Assembly: GCA_015039315.1 (NCBI GenBank)
Contig: WIDE01000033.1
Coordinates: forward strand, 314,493 to 364,559
Reading direction: 5' to 3'
Source: Clavulina sp. PMI_390
Lineage: Eukaryota > Basidiomycota > Agaricomycetes > Cantharellales > Hydnaceae
Length of the DNA stretch: 50,067 nt
How positions within the stretch are numbered: position 1 is the first letter of the stretch; every line of letters starts with the position of its first letter. A model generated the notes under the pieces. The model worked only from the letters and a program-made list of their open reading frames with translations, did no database searches and was not told where the DNA came from. A program made the position numbers and the translations under genes. Of the stretch, positions 21,284 through 34,559 are shown one piece after another.

Positions 21284-23927
21284 CTAGATTGCGTGCACAA
21301 TGAAGTCATACGATGTGCTCAGATCAGAAGCTGGGCTGCCGAGGCTTTCATCAAGACTCAGCGCCTGGCTGTCCGCTCGAGCTCTTCCGTATGGATACCC
21401 ATACGGGTACCGTGGCTCGCTTGTCGACCTCACTGCCGCACGACCTGGGAACGGAATCGGTTGTGCAGAGGGCTGAAGGGGAGTCGCGGACGTGGGTGGG
21501 GAGTACGATGCATCCGTCATGACCGTGCGTGTCGACTGCACATGGATGTGCAACCCTTGGTTCACAGCTGGTCGGGAAGATGGGACCGCACCGAGGCCGA
21601 CTCGCGCGTTGCCTCGTGCTACGTGAGCCTGGACGTGAGCATATGCGCTCGCACTGCGGGCCGGTGCTCCTGGGCGAGCAGTTGGTGGGTACGGGGATGA
21701 TTGAGCCCGTGCTCGTGGTCGGGCAGGAGGAATGCGGGTGAATGCTGGGTTGACAGCAGCCAGTCTTGATTCTGCTGATCGTGTTCCGTCAATGTTGTCG
21801 AGCTTGCTGAACCCCGCAAAGCTGGGATCTTTGCGCATGGGGCCACCTGAGCCGGCAGAAAGGGTGTGTGCCCGCTTGCTTGCTGCTGAGTTCTGCGGAT
21901 CATCATCGAGGTAAGTGACAAATTGGTCAAGGAAGCTAGGGGAGGGACATACGCTGCCTCCAGTGGCCACCGTGGTCATCGGAATGGGTGTCACACTGGC
22001 GAAATATCGCGCACGGATCTTCGTTCGAGAATGAAGGCTATTGGGACGTGGTCAGCGGAAGACCCATAGTAATTAAAATGAGAAAACTCACTTGGCAAGT
22101 AAGGTGACAGTGTACAGTGCACCAAGGGACTATGATGAAAAATCTATGAGCTGGGATTCCGCAATCACGATTCCATAAGCCTACGTACAGGAGCCAAAGC
22201 AAGAACAACTGGAATAACAGTATCAGTATCGCCTGATCCGCAAATTTGTAACGAGGACGTTACTCACGGAAGTGGAATTCCCAAATTGCGAACTAAAGAG
22301 AAGAAAGAGCGCAAGATGAGAACGTTGAGTTGGTACACTATTGATTAGGGCAGGGACTCACGATAACACAAGTGACAATGGCCACAAAACTATAATGCAA
22401 GGACACCGCCTTTGTCAGCCATGTTTCCCAAAAATACATTGAAGGCACCAATCGTCAACGCACCTCGTCACAGTGCCGGTACTAATGCTGTAAATCATCA
22501 ACGAGTTGATCATGGTATCCGTCTTGTCGAAGCCTTTCTTCTGACGACGCAAGAGAAGGACGAGGGAGAGCGCGATGGCTGTGTCGGAGATAGCTTCAGC
22601 AGCCAACCAAGCAAGGACCAGCGATTTCTCATGAGCAGCGATGTCCGAAAAGTTGCCGTAGTAGTAGGCCTTGAATGCAGTGACTATAGGAGGCTAAATG
22701 AGCAGGCGTCCCAATCCAGATAGATAGGCAGTAGGGACGTACGAGCTCCAAGAGCTGGTGGCAATGCAGGTTATAGATGGGGGTCGGATGATCAGTGGAG
22801 TGCACATGGCAACAGAGTGGAGAAGCACTTACTGCATTGCCCCAGAACAAGGAGTTCGAGGAAGGCTCCCAACAGAATATTTCGGCTCACTATCCCCGCG
22901 CGAAACGAACAAAAATAGACTTTTAGCTCCTCATCTCCTAATTGAAGCACCCCACCGCCACTCACGTTGGTACACTCGATACGCAAAGAACGACTGGGTG
23001 GTGAACGATGCGACAGTGCTGATAGTCTGGTACGTCGTCCCTTCCCTGTAGGACCAGACAAGCCAAGGGGCAACAGCCGTGCCACAATAAAGGAGAAGAA
23101 AGGCGCGCACAAAAAGGAAATCCAAAAGCAGCGATGATGAGCCACGAGTACCAGCGGCGGAAGGAAGCGAGCAACGAGGGATATTACGGGGGCGTACCAG
23201 ATTGCGCGGATCAGCAAGAAGCTGTTTCCAAAGTTTGAGACCAGGTACCAGTACATTGCTTTGGTAGCTGGAGGTGCGGTAGGTGCAGATCGCCAGAAGC
23301 ATCATGAAAAGGGGTAAAATCAGCGATTTGTCACTATAGGGCGGGAGGGAAGAGCGTACTGCAGACACTGTGGAAGGGAGTCGTCAGTAGGCATGTCCCA
23401 GAGTGGCGGACGACAAGACTCACAGTTCAAAGGCTTGTAGGACCCTTGTGGTTGAGCGAACGTCAGCACAAGGTCTTGGGAGGGACAACCAAGGTGCTCA
23501 GTAACATACCATAGAAAGATTATCTAGGTACCCCATAGAACGCGTCAGCACAGGTTTGGCAACCACGAGGTTCGAGTGACGTACCATTGCCTTGACATAG
23601 ACCGAGTCTCGAGGGAAGTTTTGAAAGTGCGTGTACGCTTGTACTGTGATAATGCCGAAGAGCCTGCGATATTGAATTGTGATTGTGGGGTATGGGTGTC
23701 GGGATGTCGTTGGTCAAGGCCATGTGGCAGAGGTGTGGAACAGGGGAATGAACACGAGTGTCAGCTCAGGGCTCCTTGGGCGGGATACGCGCCGTCGTAA
23801 CGTGATAGTGCCTCAAACAGGAGGACAGAGAGACGCACATTGAAGTTATGACAATCCCGACCAACGCGCCTCCGTAGACGTTCACAAGGAGTGAGTGTAG
23901 TTCTGCTTGAATAGCCTGAATGTCCAT
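21284..23927 (-). CDS. DUF6534-type multi-span membrane protein
   Basis: A basidiomycete-specific membrane protein family of unknown function, usually with about seven spans. Fourteen exons can be joined in phase to give 510 residues: 23927-23839, 23663-23585, 23523-23510, 23444-23424, 23367-23360, 23267-23198, 23045-22966, 22919-22833, 22683-22464, 22389-22362, 22292-22268, 22208-22189, 22129-22092 and 22037-21284. Family signatures are YGGALVGIVIT then FGIITVQAYTHFQNFPRD (span 1-2 loop), YWYLVSNFGN, TQSFFAYRVYQ, RNILLGAFLELLVLGQ, AEAISDTAIALSLVLLLRR, GFDKTDTMINSLMIYSISTG and, at the end of the membrane part, LYTVTLLANLHSRTKIR. The last exon encodes a 250-residue cytosolic tail rich in Ser, Pro and Ala. 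Exons of 8, 14, 20, 21 and 25 nt are unusual; the 8-nt one is the least certain, though phase and the family pattern support it. The start is the first Met before span 1. Confidence 0.85.
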
Positions 23928-26262
23928 CGTTGCATCCAAAGGGCGCCCACCCAGCGCCGAGCGTGAAGAAAAGACGAAAGAAAAAGAGACAAAGAGGAAA
24001 GTGGTGGAAGGACGCAGAGATCCTGAGAGATAATAGACGATCAAAAAGCTGGAGCTGTGTGGCGATCGGAGTCTGAAAAGGAGTCGAATTCGTTGGTAGC
24101 AGCGACGAACGGAGACAGGAGATGTCGATCATTTCTCCCCGCCCTGGGCTATTAAGAGGCCCAGCCACTATAGTAGAGTTCTGAATAGCAGAGAGTGGGA
24201 AATTCAACAGCCGAGAAAAATCTCTCCTAAGCCTGTGGTGCCGGGCGTGACGAAGCAACAGGAGCATCCGCCGAATGGGAAGCATCGCCACAGGAGGTGG
24301 AAGTGAGTAAGCCTTTGCGTCCCTGGCGATGCGATTGAAGGCATAGATCGATCGCAAGAGGACGGAGGACGACGGCCGTGGCCTCGAGGCAGAGCACAGC
24401 ATTTGCTCAGAACATGGGTTGAGGTGGTGTCAACGCGAGGCGAGACGTGTGGGAGCGCATCAGTGGCGTGTTCAACATGAAATAGCATGTATTCGTATGA
24501 CGAATCCTGAATCTACGTCAGCTGAATCAGAACATGTGGCCGACGTTTGGCGGTATAGTGAGTAGGTTTCTGCGGCGATGATGGTATGCAACAACAGAAT
24601 ATGTACGCACTTAGAGTGGTGAGAATGGCAATCTGTTAGATTCTCTAATCAGATGTAGAAGGCATATGTAGCTTCAGGAGGTTCGCCCAGACTCCGCGCC
24701 CAGGTAATCTGGCAGAAAGGCGAGCCTGAACTGCATTCAAACCCATGATCCCACAATCATTTATTGCTATAGAGTACGACTCCCCTAACCATGTCTGCGG
24801 GAGCGGGAAGCTCACCACCAGCAGTGAAGCGCATGCACATGGCTGAGGCGATAGGTCGGTGACCGCGGGCGGGGGCAGTCGGCGCCGTGCAGCTGGGCCC
24901 AGGGGTTGCCCGCTCGCGGGCTCCAGCTTCTGTGGGTCAGCAACCTTGGCGTTGCTGAGCAGATTGTTCCTAGATCTCGCTGCCCATCATGCTACTTGGT
25001 AGCAGATGACTAACAGAACAAAAACGACTCATTTACTGGGAATGATATGGTTGATGGGTGCAGAAACAAACTTGACAGTTCTCCTAGATCGGCAAGGGGC
25101 CGCAACACGTGGCTAAACAACCCTCGGCCACAACACTCCCACCTACCTCCTCCTTCAGACTGGGTTGAATCTGAGGCTCTACTTTATTCTCTTAGTGCGC
25201 TCACTCTTGTACTGGATTCCGATACAGAAAAATAGAGATTAGTTTCTCACCTCACTTGGGCGCACCGCGTGGCAGACGGGTGAGCGAGAACACGATGAGT
25301 TCACTTCGCTTTTAGCTCCAGCACCAAGCTCTTATCTCGAAGCTCTACATGTGATATCGCTGTTGTGCGCAGGATCGGATCACTACCAGTCAATTCTTCA
25401 TGTTTCCATACTGCTGGAACGCTCGTAAAATAGCCCGATTACGCATTTGAGTGCTGCTAGGCCCTTCTGTGAAGCGGCATTGCGGCGCTTCCAACAACAA
25501 TATCGATGCCACATTCACTATCGGACTCTGGTCCCCATCTGTGTTCAACACTACGAGAAAACTCGGAGAAACCTGTCGTATAGGAACATTGGTAACCCAA
25601 ATGTGCCAGAATCCAACCTCTGAAAAAGATACTTTGTGAAATCCACTACTGTAGTGTTTCTGAAGCTCAGCCTTAACACCAGCCATCGACACTTCCTAGT
25701 CCCTTCGTTCGGCCAAAATTGACTTTGTTTCGTGATGAGGCACAATCTTACTCACTGGTACCCGTTTAAGCTTCGCGTTGCTGTTGGTGGGTGATGTCGC
25801 TGAGTATCGCTTCCCCAAGCCGACTAGTGCTTGTGCGCACCTCATCACATCATTTCCCAGCAACATGAGGACAATCATTCTTCCATTTCATTGTGCCTTG
25901 GAGCTTTGAAGACGAAGTCGGGCTGAGAGCCTCCTCCCATTCAGTGGATTGTCGGACTGTCGGACTATTGTCCCCATCCGCCCGCATCGAGGCAAAGTGC
26001 AGGGTGCGATCGAATAGATCATCTGCCTCCGCCCTCGATGTTGAGAGAAATTTCTAATCATTCCATCAAGCTTACAATGCAGATACATGTGGGATCAAGC
26101 TTCAGGGTTACACGTCTTTCACCACATAAGAAGCAGGGATATCCATTCTTATCTTCAAGTCCGACAACAGTACTACTGTGGCACGGGAGCCTTATATTTT
26201 AAACCCTCTGAGCCCCCCCGTTATCTGCCTATCTCTTACCTTGCCCCCGAATTCCGTCTATC
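23928..26262. other. Intergenic region between divergent genes
   Basis: This stretch holds the promoters of the DUF6534 gene (left, minus) and of the oxidoreductase gene (right, plus). I see no gene I would defend. A minus-strand frame at 25390-25686 starting MAGVKAELQKHY (about 98 residues) reads plausibly but has no motif or neighbours. The stretch around 24850-24950 is GC-rich with short palindromic runs. Confidence 0.4.
26193..26203 (+). promoter_or_regulatory. Possible TATA-like element of the oxidoreductase gene
   Basis: TATATTTTAAA lies 60-70 nt upstream of the ATG at 26263, a reasonable distance for a fungal core promoter with a short 5' UTR. The call rests on position and composition only. 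Confidence 0.3.
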
Positions 26263-28636
26263 ATGACACTCCCAGTTGAGACCCGTCGCATCGTTCTTCG
26301 AAAGCGTCCTAATCATGGTCCCATCGATGAATTATTCGTATGTGTCTCCATTTCTTAATCCATGCTATTACAGCCATTCCTCACTACGACAATCACCGTC
26401 CAGGAACTCATCACGTCCCCGATCTCGGAGCCAGGGGATGGCGAGATATTCATTCGTGTGGACGTCTCATCACTCGACCCCGCCCAGCGAAACTGGATCA
26501 AGGACATTCGATCGTAAGTACTACCAGCGCCGAACCAGACCCCAGGTAACATGAGGATGATCACCAACGCTGGACTTCCCGCTTCCTGCCACTGTTGCAG
26601 ATACTTGCCTCCGGTCCAACTTGGCGAGACGATGGTACGTGGACGCTACATCATCAGCCATCCCCTTCTCCTCGTATCTCATTCTATGACTTCCTCAACT
26701 GAGTCTTTGCCCACCTAGCGTGCGTTCGGAATTGCTACTGTACTTGCATCAGGCCCAAACACTACGCTGCGACCTGGCGACCAAGTTAGCGGCTTCGTGG
26801 GCTGGGCAGAGTACGCAGTGGTCCAGGAATCAACTATGAGGAAGATCAAGTACGTGTTTCTTAACTTGCTTGTGCATGCCTCCTTGCTTGACACTAACAT
26901 GCAATGGTTTGATATTTGCGCATGACGAACTAGCCCAAATAACGAGTCTGGCGTCACTGTGATGGACTATCTTGGACCGCTCGGGCTTACTGGTTCGTCA
27001 CTTTCACCCCTCATATGCAGTGGGTTTATCTCCAGGGTGAACGGAGCCAAACCTACCCGGATCACCACAACTCATGGACATAGTTTCACATTGACAGGTC
27101 TGACAGCATACTTCGTACGTTTGCAACCTTCTATTAGAGTGTTTGATTGCCCCTTTCCCGAATCAGTACTTTGTACTGCATGCGACGATGACGCTCCGAG
27201 ACTTCCGCTCGGCACGTGCATCTTCCTCAGTCCCTAATCGCTCATCAAACTTGCATTTTATAGGGAATTCTTCGTAAAGGGGGCATCCAGCCGGGCCAAA
27301 CTGTCGTGATCTCGGGCGCAGCAGGCGCAACGGGATCCATGGCATGCCAGGTTCGTCAAAACACGGGTTTCCATATCACCCCTTTTCCCCAAGAGTTTAT
27401 GCCCATAAAAATGCCGCTAATATCTCTTTTTAGATTGCCCAGAACCTAGGCGCCAAAGTGTACGGTATCGCTGGATCGACCGCGAAATGCTCCTGGCTCG
27501 TCAATGAGTTGCGCATCGACGGAGCGTATTGCTACAAGGATCAAGGTTGGAAAGAAAAGTTCGAAAAAGAAGTCGGACTGCTGTACGTTGTCTCCTATAT
27601 CTTTTTTGATATTTTTCTGGGAGCGGATTGAGTGTGCTGGGCTGTTCTTCTCGGGCTCCACCGTCTGCCCATTCTGCCGCCAAGCAAGCGGTGACGTGAT
27701 CTGCTCTCTCTCTTTTTGCCATTATTCTGCTTTACTTGCCGAATGCTGATTATCGTATTGGGATTGGCCATGCTACGTGCAGAGATGTATACTTCGATAA
27801 CGGTACGCCCCACCGTTTTACTCACCGTCAACGCTGGCAGCTCATACACGTATCCATACCCGGCGTCTTTCCTCAAACACGATTGATGGTGATGATGCCG
27901 ATACGCCCTTTGGACTCTTAGTGGGTGGAGAAATGCTGGACTACTTCCTCACCCGCTTGAACATCGGCGCGCGCACTGTTCTATGCGGGACCATCTCAGA
28001 CGCCACCACCACCACCAACGCCACCACTCCATATGGGATCATCAATCATGGGAACCTCATCAGGTTTAGAGCAAGCATGAACGGATTCTTGGTGTAAGTA
28101 CATTTTTGTCATCGTTGTTGGTGATGTGCGTCATTTCTGCTTTTTTTGGCGAGGCGCTACTTTCCGCGCATCTCCGTATGAAAAGATATGAATTAGGGGC
28201 GGGGCCTTCGGTTGCACTGCGCTACAATTGCTCATGGGCCTAACTGCTTGAGCCACGGAGTCTCCTGATATTCCCTCTGCGTCATCATTGTCTTCGATGT
28301 GCCATGCTTTGCATAGCCGAAAACGCAACTCGCTCGATTGGCTAACGCGTGCTTCGTCGTCATAGCCTTGATTATACCTCTGAGTACCCGACAGCGGAGG
28401 CGGACATCACCCAATGGATGCGCGACGGCAAGATTAGGCACAAATTTCACGTCGAGTCGGGGTTGGAGAAGTGTCCTCATGCGCTCAAGTTGTTATTCTC
28501 AGGAGGCAACACGGGCAAGCTGTACGTGACGCTCGCGGTCCATCGATCCGATCATGGCACTGACCGAGCAGGGTTACCCCCTTCATTGTGCGGCCACAGG
28601 GTAGTCAAGATCTCCAAGGAGAGCTCCGGTTGGTGA
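26263..28636 (+). CDS. NADPH-dependent MDR oxidoreductase (prostaglandin reductase/zinc-free alcohol dehydrogenase type)
   Basis: Medium-chain reductase that uses NADPH to reduce enones or quinones; the substrate is unknown. Twelve exons give 358 residues: 26263-26337, 26374-26513, 26601-26634, 26719-26849, 26934-26992, 27098-27114, 27264-27350, 27434-27582, 27783-27802, 27922-28093, 28366-28521 and 28600-28636. All phases agree. The N-terminal catalytic domain has VSSLDPAQRNW and GDQVSGFVGWAEYAVV. The Rossmann domain has GLTGLTAYFGI, then VVISGAAGATGSMACQ with the nucleotide loop at about 170-176, IAQNLGAKVYGIAGS, and DVYFDNVGGEMLD. The end reads LDYTSEYP and GKLVVKI. There is no zinc-binding GHE motif, which places it with the zinc-free LTB4DH/PTGR group. 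Several exons are tiny (17, 20, 34 nt). It is probably cytosolic since no targeting signal is visible. Confidence 0.93.
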
Positions 28637-29397
28637 GGAGTGGTTTATGGGGAAGGGACGGATGCTCTGCGGGTTCCTCCGCCCGTCGCTCCACACAACC
28701 CCGCGATGTTGTGCACTGAACCTCTGCCCTTGGTGGAGGCGGCTTGGAGGGGTATGGAAATTGATGATAATTAAGATGGAGTCGATTGGATGACTCGAAG
28801 CCTCTGTGAAGCACGTCTGCTGTACTCGCCACGACAAGTACCGTACCGAATGCCGTATGCAATATCCGACTGGGTCGGTTACTCACGCCCATTTGCGAGA
28901 GCCAAGGGATTAGCGCCTTTATTTATCTCATTCAAAAAAGTGACTCATATTCGTGGCCGGCCCTGCATTCTCATTCTATTCTTGAAAATATGTAGGGTCT
29001 TCAGGCCTGAGGGTTGACTGGCGGCGGCGCCTCCAAACGCTAATCTATATTTTCTTGAGCTGTTTTCCCCCCTCCCTTACCCTTGCTAGTCGTTTTACTC
29101 GTCGTCCTAGTCATGAACCCGCCCTCTCCTTCCCCTCTCTCGAGGTGGGGTCCGACATTTCCGGGAAATGAAAGCCATCTCCGGCTTTCCAACGTATGAT
29201 TGCGATGATGATCGACCACTACCAACAACAATAGTTTATTTGGCCTTGTGTTGATCGAACCCGCCCATTCCGATCGCACGGAGACACCCAGAATCGTAAA
29301 TGGACCCCTGCGCCTGCACCATGGCCTTGCCGCCTCATAAGTACCATTCAAAGGGGGCGGTAAGGTTGAAAACAATCCAATCCCCCTCGCCGACGCC
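28637..29397. other. Intergenic region before the first antiporter
   Basis: This holds the 3' UTR of the oxidoreductase gene and the promoter and 5' UTR of the first antiporter gene. I see no further gene. Confidence 0.5.
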
Positions 29398-32300
29398 ATG
29401 GCTAGTTATGCAGATGGTGTCGCAAGCCTCACCCTCTCCATGGTAAGTCCCATTCGCGCCTGCACATCCTGCCACCCACCCTCATCAACGCTCGCTAACG
29501 CCGATCCCTCATCACCATCCAATGTAGACCTCGATGTTGAGTGGGTGAGTCCACCTTTTTACCAACCAAGGCCAAAAAAAACTCGTCTCTGATCGTCTCC
29601 AACAGTAGCGCTAGCCTGTCTGAAAACGTCGACCCCATTCGACTATGGATCATCCAGCTTGGTACGCGTCTATCGCTCATTTATCTCCCTGGACCCTATG
29701 TCCTAACCAACACTTGGTTCGATAGGAATAATCATCATGACCACACAGCTCCTCTCGTTAGGCCTAAGACAGATTCGCCAACCAAAAGGTGGGTCGCTCC
29801 CCTTAATTTTTTGGCGGCGACGAGACTGATTTGTCGCTATAGTCATCGCTGAGGTGCTCTGCGGGTTCGTTCCTCCACCTCCTTCACCTCTCCTCTATTA
29901 CAGATGCGCTCAACTATATCCCTCGTTTGTAGTATTATTCTGGGTCCAACGCTCATGGGTCGTGTCCCTGGATTCACCGACACGTTTTTCCCTGTCGAAT
30001 CTCGAGGCTACCTGTACTTGTGAGTTTTTTTTTTCTTCCATCGCTCTCGACTACTCATCGCCCTTGATCTGACGGCTGCTTTTTTCATCACAGAACGGCA
30101 ACCATCGGCCTGGTGTTTTTCCTCTTCCTTGTCGGCCTCGAGATCGACCTGCGCGTCATCCAGCGGAACGCGCGAAGCTCGATTATCATATCAATTGGAG
30201 GTACGCAAATAGCCACACTTTCGAATTTACAACATCCTTCGCAAAGCCGCGACTCCGGGCCCGCTTGAGCGGGAGAGCCTGTCAAGTAAATGCTTAGCGT
30301 TCGCGTTTGCTGTTGTTTTGTTTTGCTGCGTCATGTGAAAATCCGAGGGAAGCAAGGGCTGACTCCAATTCAATTGCATGTGACACTTTTAGCTATCCTG
30401 TTACCGCTCGCGATTGGCTTCGCCATGGCAGTCCCGATATACCACGAGTTCATTGACGTGAGTCTCATCCGTTCGAGCGGGCGTGTTTTGATTTCTAATT
30501 TTGGCATAATTTTTGACATTCATAGACCGAGTATATCCCCTTTGGACATTTTGCGCTCTTCGTGGCTGTCGCATACAGGTTCGAATCTTTGGCTCCAATA
30601 TTGGAGACAAATGAAAATTTGACAGCCCCAATTTTTCCTATTTCGTAGTATTACTGCCTTCCCCGTGCTATGCCGTATCCTGAGCGAGCTGAAGCTTCTC
30701 GATACCACCCTTGGTATTGTTGTTCTCAGCGCAGGTGTTGGCAATGACATTGTGGGCTGGACCCTTCTCGCATTAACCATGGCGCTGGTTAATGCTGGTT
30801 CGCCTTCGTTCACACCTGCCACCTTCAATCTTTACCTCTTTGGATCGTCCTCTCCTTCTGATGTGTCCACGCTCTCCTCCTCTTCAACGGCCGCCGCCCT
30901 CTACATCCTTTTCCTCGCGATTGTCTGGTCCCTCATCATTTTGCTCCCCGTCAAGTCGCTCATGCTCAAGATCGCACACTGGACAGGGTCCACTTCTCAT
31001 TCGTCTGGGCCCTCACCGCTTATGATGACGGCATCGATTCTTCTCATGTTTGGGAGTGCCTACGTGACCGATATCATTGGTGTGCACGCCATCTTTGGCG
31101 CGTTCCTGGCGGGTTTGGCAATCCCCCATGAAGGCGGACTGGCGATCGCACTGACAGAGAAGCTAGAAGATCTTACGGGAGTTGTGTTCTTGCCTCTCGT
31201 GAGTTCTTGTGTCTAACCACGTTCGATATATCTCGTGAACTCACATGAGACCTGCAGTATTTCATGTATTCAGGGCTGTCTACGGATCTGGGATTGCTCA
31301 ACACAGGTAAATATGGCACCCAACAGTGAGCTACGAATCTTACCGCTGATCAATCTTTCGATGTTCAGGCCGCATCTGGGTTTTCACGCTTGCGATCATC
31401 GTCACGGCATACTTTGGAAAGATGGTCGGTGGCCTATTCGGTGCCAAAGCTGCTGGGTTCAACTGGCGTGAATCGGCGACTGTTGGCACGTTGCTGAGCT
31501 GCAAGGGGTATGTGTGTTTTACCTCTTCTTAAATTGAAGGAGTACTGATTGGCTAAATTCCTAACTGATAGTCTCGTGGAGCTGATTGTTCTGAATATCG
31601 GGCTCCAGGCGGGCATCCTGTCCACGCGCGTCTTCTCGATGTTCGTTCTAGAAGCCTTGGTGCTCACATTCTTCACAACCCCCATGACTCTCTTCTTCTA
31701 CCCTGAGAGCGCTTACCAGCGAGTCAAATTGGTTGCTGGTGCTGACCTCGGTAAGTGCCATATTGTATGATTGTCAGCTCTCCATTAACGTTTTCCATTA
31801 TTTTCAGATGCCGATGATAACAAGCCATCTCGCCCACTTACCCCTGATGACCTTCTCCAATATCCTTCGAAGCAGCGACTTACTGTGGTGCTCGATCAGG
31901 CTGAGAATATGCCCGCCTTGATGACCCTCACTCGCTTCCTGCAACCCTCTCCATCGTCGTACTTTTCGCGTTCGGCACCAAAGACACCCTATTCCCTCTC
32001 TCGAGTCGCCTCCACCTACAATGCAACAAAACGCAACTCGTCCAGTGAGATCACCCCTCTCTTGACACCGCATTCCCAATCAAGAACACTCGCTCGCTCT
32101 GAGTCTTCTTCCACCACACCATCAACCTCCGCACAGTCCCCATTGGTCCACCAGCTACCAATTCCATTCTCCCTGCCTGCTAACCGCTCGATATCGATAT
32201 CGATTGATGCTCTCCGTCTCATCGAACTCACCGATCGCACGTCCTCGATGCTCATGAAATCCACGATGGCCAACGAACTCCTACGCACTGATCCGCTCCT

Positions 32301-33594
32301 AAACATGTATCGCACGTTCGGTGGGCTACATGATATCGGCGGTGGAGAGGGTAGTGGAGTCGGTGCGTCCCTGAGCATTGAGCGGAAGGAAGAATGGGCT
32401 CAGGCGGTCCTAGAATTCGCGGGTACGAGGGGTAGCGAGCTTGTTCTGGTTGGATGGGTGGGCCCTGAATTCAGAGGAGGGGTGTCGTCCGCTACCGCCC
32501 GGTCAACTGGAGGTGGCACTGGCTCGGCGACTCCTGCGTCTGTCCAGGCCGAGGCATCGAATCCCTTCGACACAGTTTTCCATCGTCATCTGTATCTTGG
32601 CGCAGATTTGGCTGTCCCCAAGATGCAAGCTGTGTCTGGGAGGAAGAAGAGTACTGCCACGGCCAGCCCCGCAGGCTCGCACTTCGTGCGACGCATCTTT
32701 GCCCAGGCTCTTGCGACATCAGTAGACGTAGCTGTTTATGTTGATCGCCAAGGCTCAGCAGGCAGTGTGGGAGGTGGCAAGCTCCGCATCCTGCTGCCAT
32801 TCTTTGGAGGTCCAGATGATCGTCTTGCGCTTGATTTCGTGGTTCAGCTCTGCGCTCATGAGGGCGTCAGTGCAGTGATAGTCAGGATGCGGAAAGAGGA
32901 GCAGGATGAGGTTGAATCCCCTCTACAGGTGGATGTTGCTTTGCCTGGCATGAAAGGGCACGCTCAGCAAGGTTCATCGGAGTCTGAGTCTAGCGACGAG
33001 GATGAGTGGGATGACCGTCGATCTCTCGTGAGTTCACTTTCCCTACTGTCTTTATCGACCGCCGAAATCCGCGAATGCTAATATATTCCTCCCTTGATCC
33101 TACAGCGCTCTGTCAAGTCCGCATATGGCACTTTCACCTTCCCCGACACCATCTATCCTAACCAGCCTACCATGATGCGTCTCGAATCTGACATGGCTGA
33201 TAACCTGACATGGGCCCGTCACTCCCAGTCAACTTCCTCGTCAACTTCCTTTACGCGATCCCGAATTCACTTCATTGAGCGTTCAACAACCACACCGCTG
33301 CGCGATGTGGTTGGCATGATCCAAGCTGATGTTGCCGAAGACGGGCGCGACGGACGCCTGCTCGTAGCGGTCGGCCGAAGCAAGCGCCTTGCCACGCTCT
33401 CCCATCTGGATGAGCTGGACGACATTTTTGATACTGTGCTCGGTGGTGGAGAGTCTGCATCCGTCAATGTTGCGTCGGAGTTACGCAAGACTATTGGCGA
33501 TGTGGGCGCCGGCATCATCGTTGGCAGCAGTGGCAAGGCGCCTGTGCCCTTGCTGGTGTTGCAGGCAGCAGACGGCGAACTCCTGTCTGTCTGA
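29398..33594 (+). CDS. KHA1: K+/H+ antiporter, Kha1/CHX type, copy A
   Basis: CPA2-family monovalent cation/H+ exchanger, in yeast (Kha1) an endosomal/Golgi K+/H+ antiporter. Fifteen exons give 1046 residues: 29398-29442, 29528-29544, 29606-29661, 29726-29788, 29843-29864, 29933-30019, 30094-30200, 30393-30457, 30526-30578, 30649-31198, 31258-31306, 31369-31507, 31572-31750, 31808-33027 and 33106-33594. Membrane-domain motifs include [59 protein letters not shown], and VGNDIVGW with N204-D205 at the ion-binding site. Then come [18 protein letters not shown] and [12 protein letters not shown]. The long C-terminal cytosolic part contains [20 protein letters not shown] and [11 protein letters not shown], the universal-stress-like region found in CHX and Kha1 proteins. 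Its first two exons (45 and 17 nt) are the least certain. Copy B follows in tandem 1 kb downstream. Confidence 0.93.
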
Positions 33595-34559
33595 ACTACC
33601 CCTATCTATTGACATTCGTTTGAGAGGCCAGCGAGTTCTGCGGACTGTTTGTATGTTTTGTTTTTATGACATTTGATGACTGCTACGACTCCTACTGTAT
33701 CATTCTTGTTATTAAGGCTTCCCCACATCTCGCTATCTCTCATTCCCCCGGTTCTCTTGTACATACCCCTGCAATTTTCTTTTCGTCTCGCTCAATGTTT
33801 GTTCTGCAAAAGTGATGTATGTAGCTTTCATCCGTGTTCGCGTGCAATATACATGAACGTGCATTGATATCCTTGTGAGACTTGGACTGAGGCATCGTGC
33901 GCAAAAATTGCGGCGTAGTAGACTTTGGGTGGATATCCCTTTGTTCGATGCAGGTGATGGGTTGCCCTGAGCGCGAATTCGCGATCGGCGCGCAGTTGTT
34001 TTTGGGTACTGTCTTCGGGAAGCTTAGTCGACGTGCGCCAACAGAGTGTAGAAGGCTGCTTTACTCCGGAGAGAGCGCATTAATGTAAATGTTGATGGAA
34101 TGCAGTGAACGAGTCCATCGTTCGCGCCTCTAGCCGGGATGAAGTATGAAAGCGTTGGGGATCGACTTGGTCGGCAGGATGTCGTGATCGCCTCAATCAT
34201 GCCAAGAAGCTTCCGACCGCCCAGCCTTGGACTTGTCTTAAGAACATCGTAGACATATAATGAGGCACATAGTGTAAATCTACTGCAGCTGTGTTGTGGT
34301 TGAGGCATTTTCGTGACGATCGGAGAAACAATTGATAGGAGCGGCCAGGGTCGCAAGCATGACCCAGTGTTTGGCATAGTGGACTTCGACGCCGACATCA
34401 AGACTGGTCGAATCTGTAAGGACTTACTATATAGGTTCCCAATCAGGTCTGCGGGGCATTCTCTCCACAGCTGGAACGCCCCTTACGGCCCCACGCCGTT
34501 CCTATCACTCTCTTCCTTCCTACCACCAACGAGCTTACGACTCGACCTGAACGTCCGCG
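33595..34559. other. Spacer between the tandem antiporters
   Basis: This holds the 3' UTR of copy A, with T-rich runs around 33650-33800, and the promoter of copy B. No gene is supported. Confidence 0.5.

Noticed and set aside
25390..25686. Minus-strand frame beginning MAGVKAELQKHY
   Set aside because: Reads plausibly for about 98 codons but has no motif, no supporting splice sites and no recognisable homologue; left as unproven.
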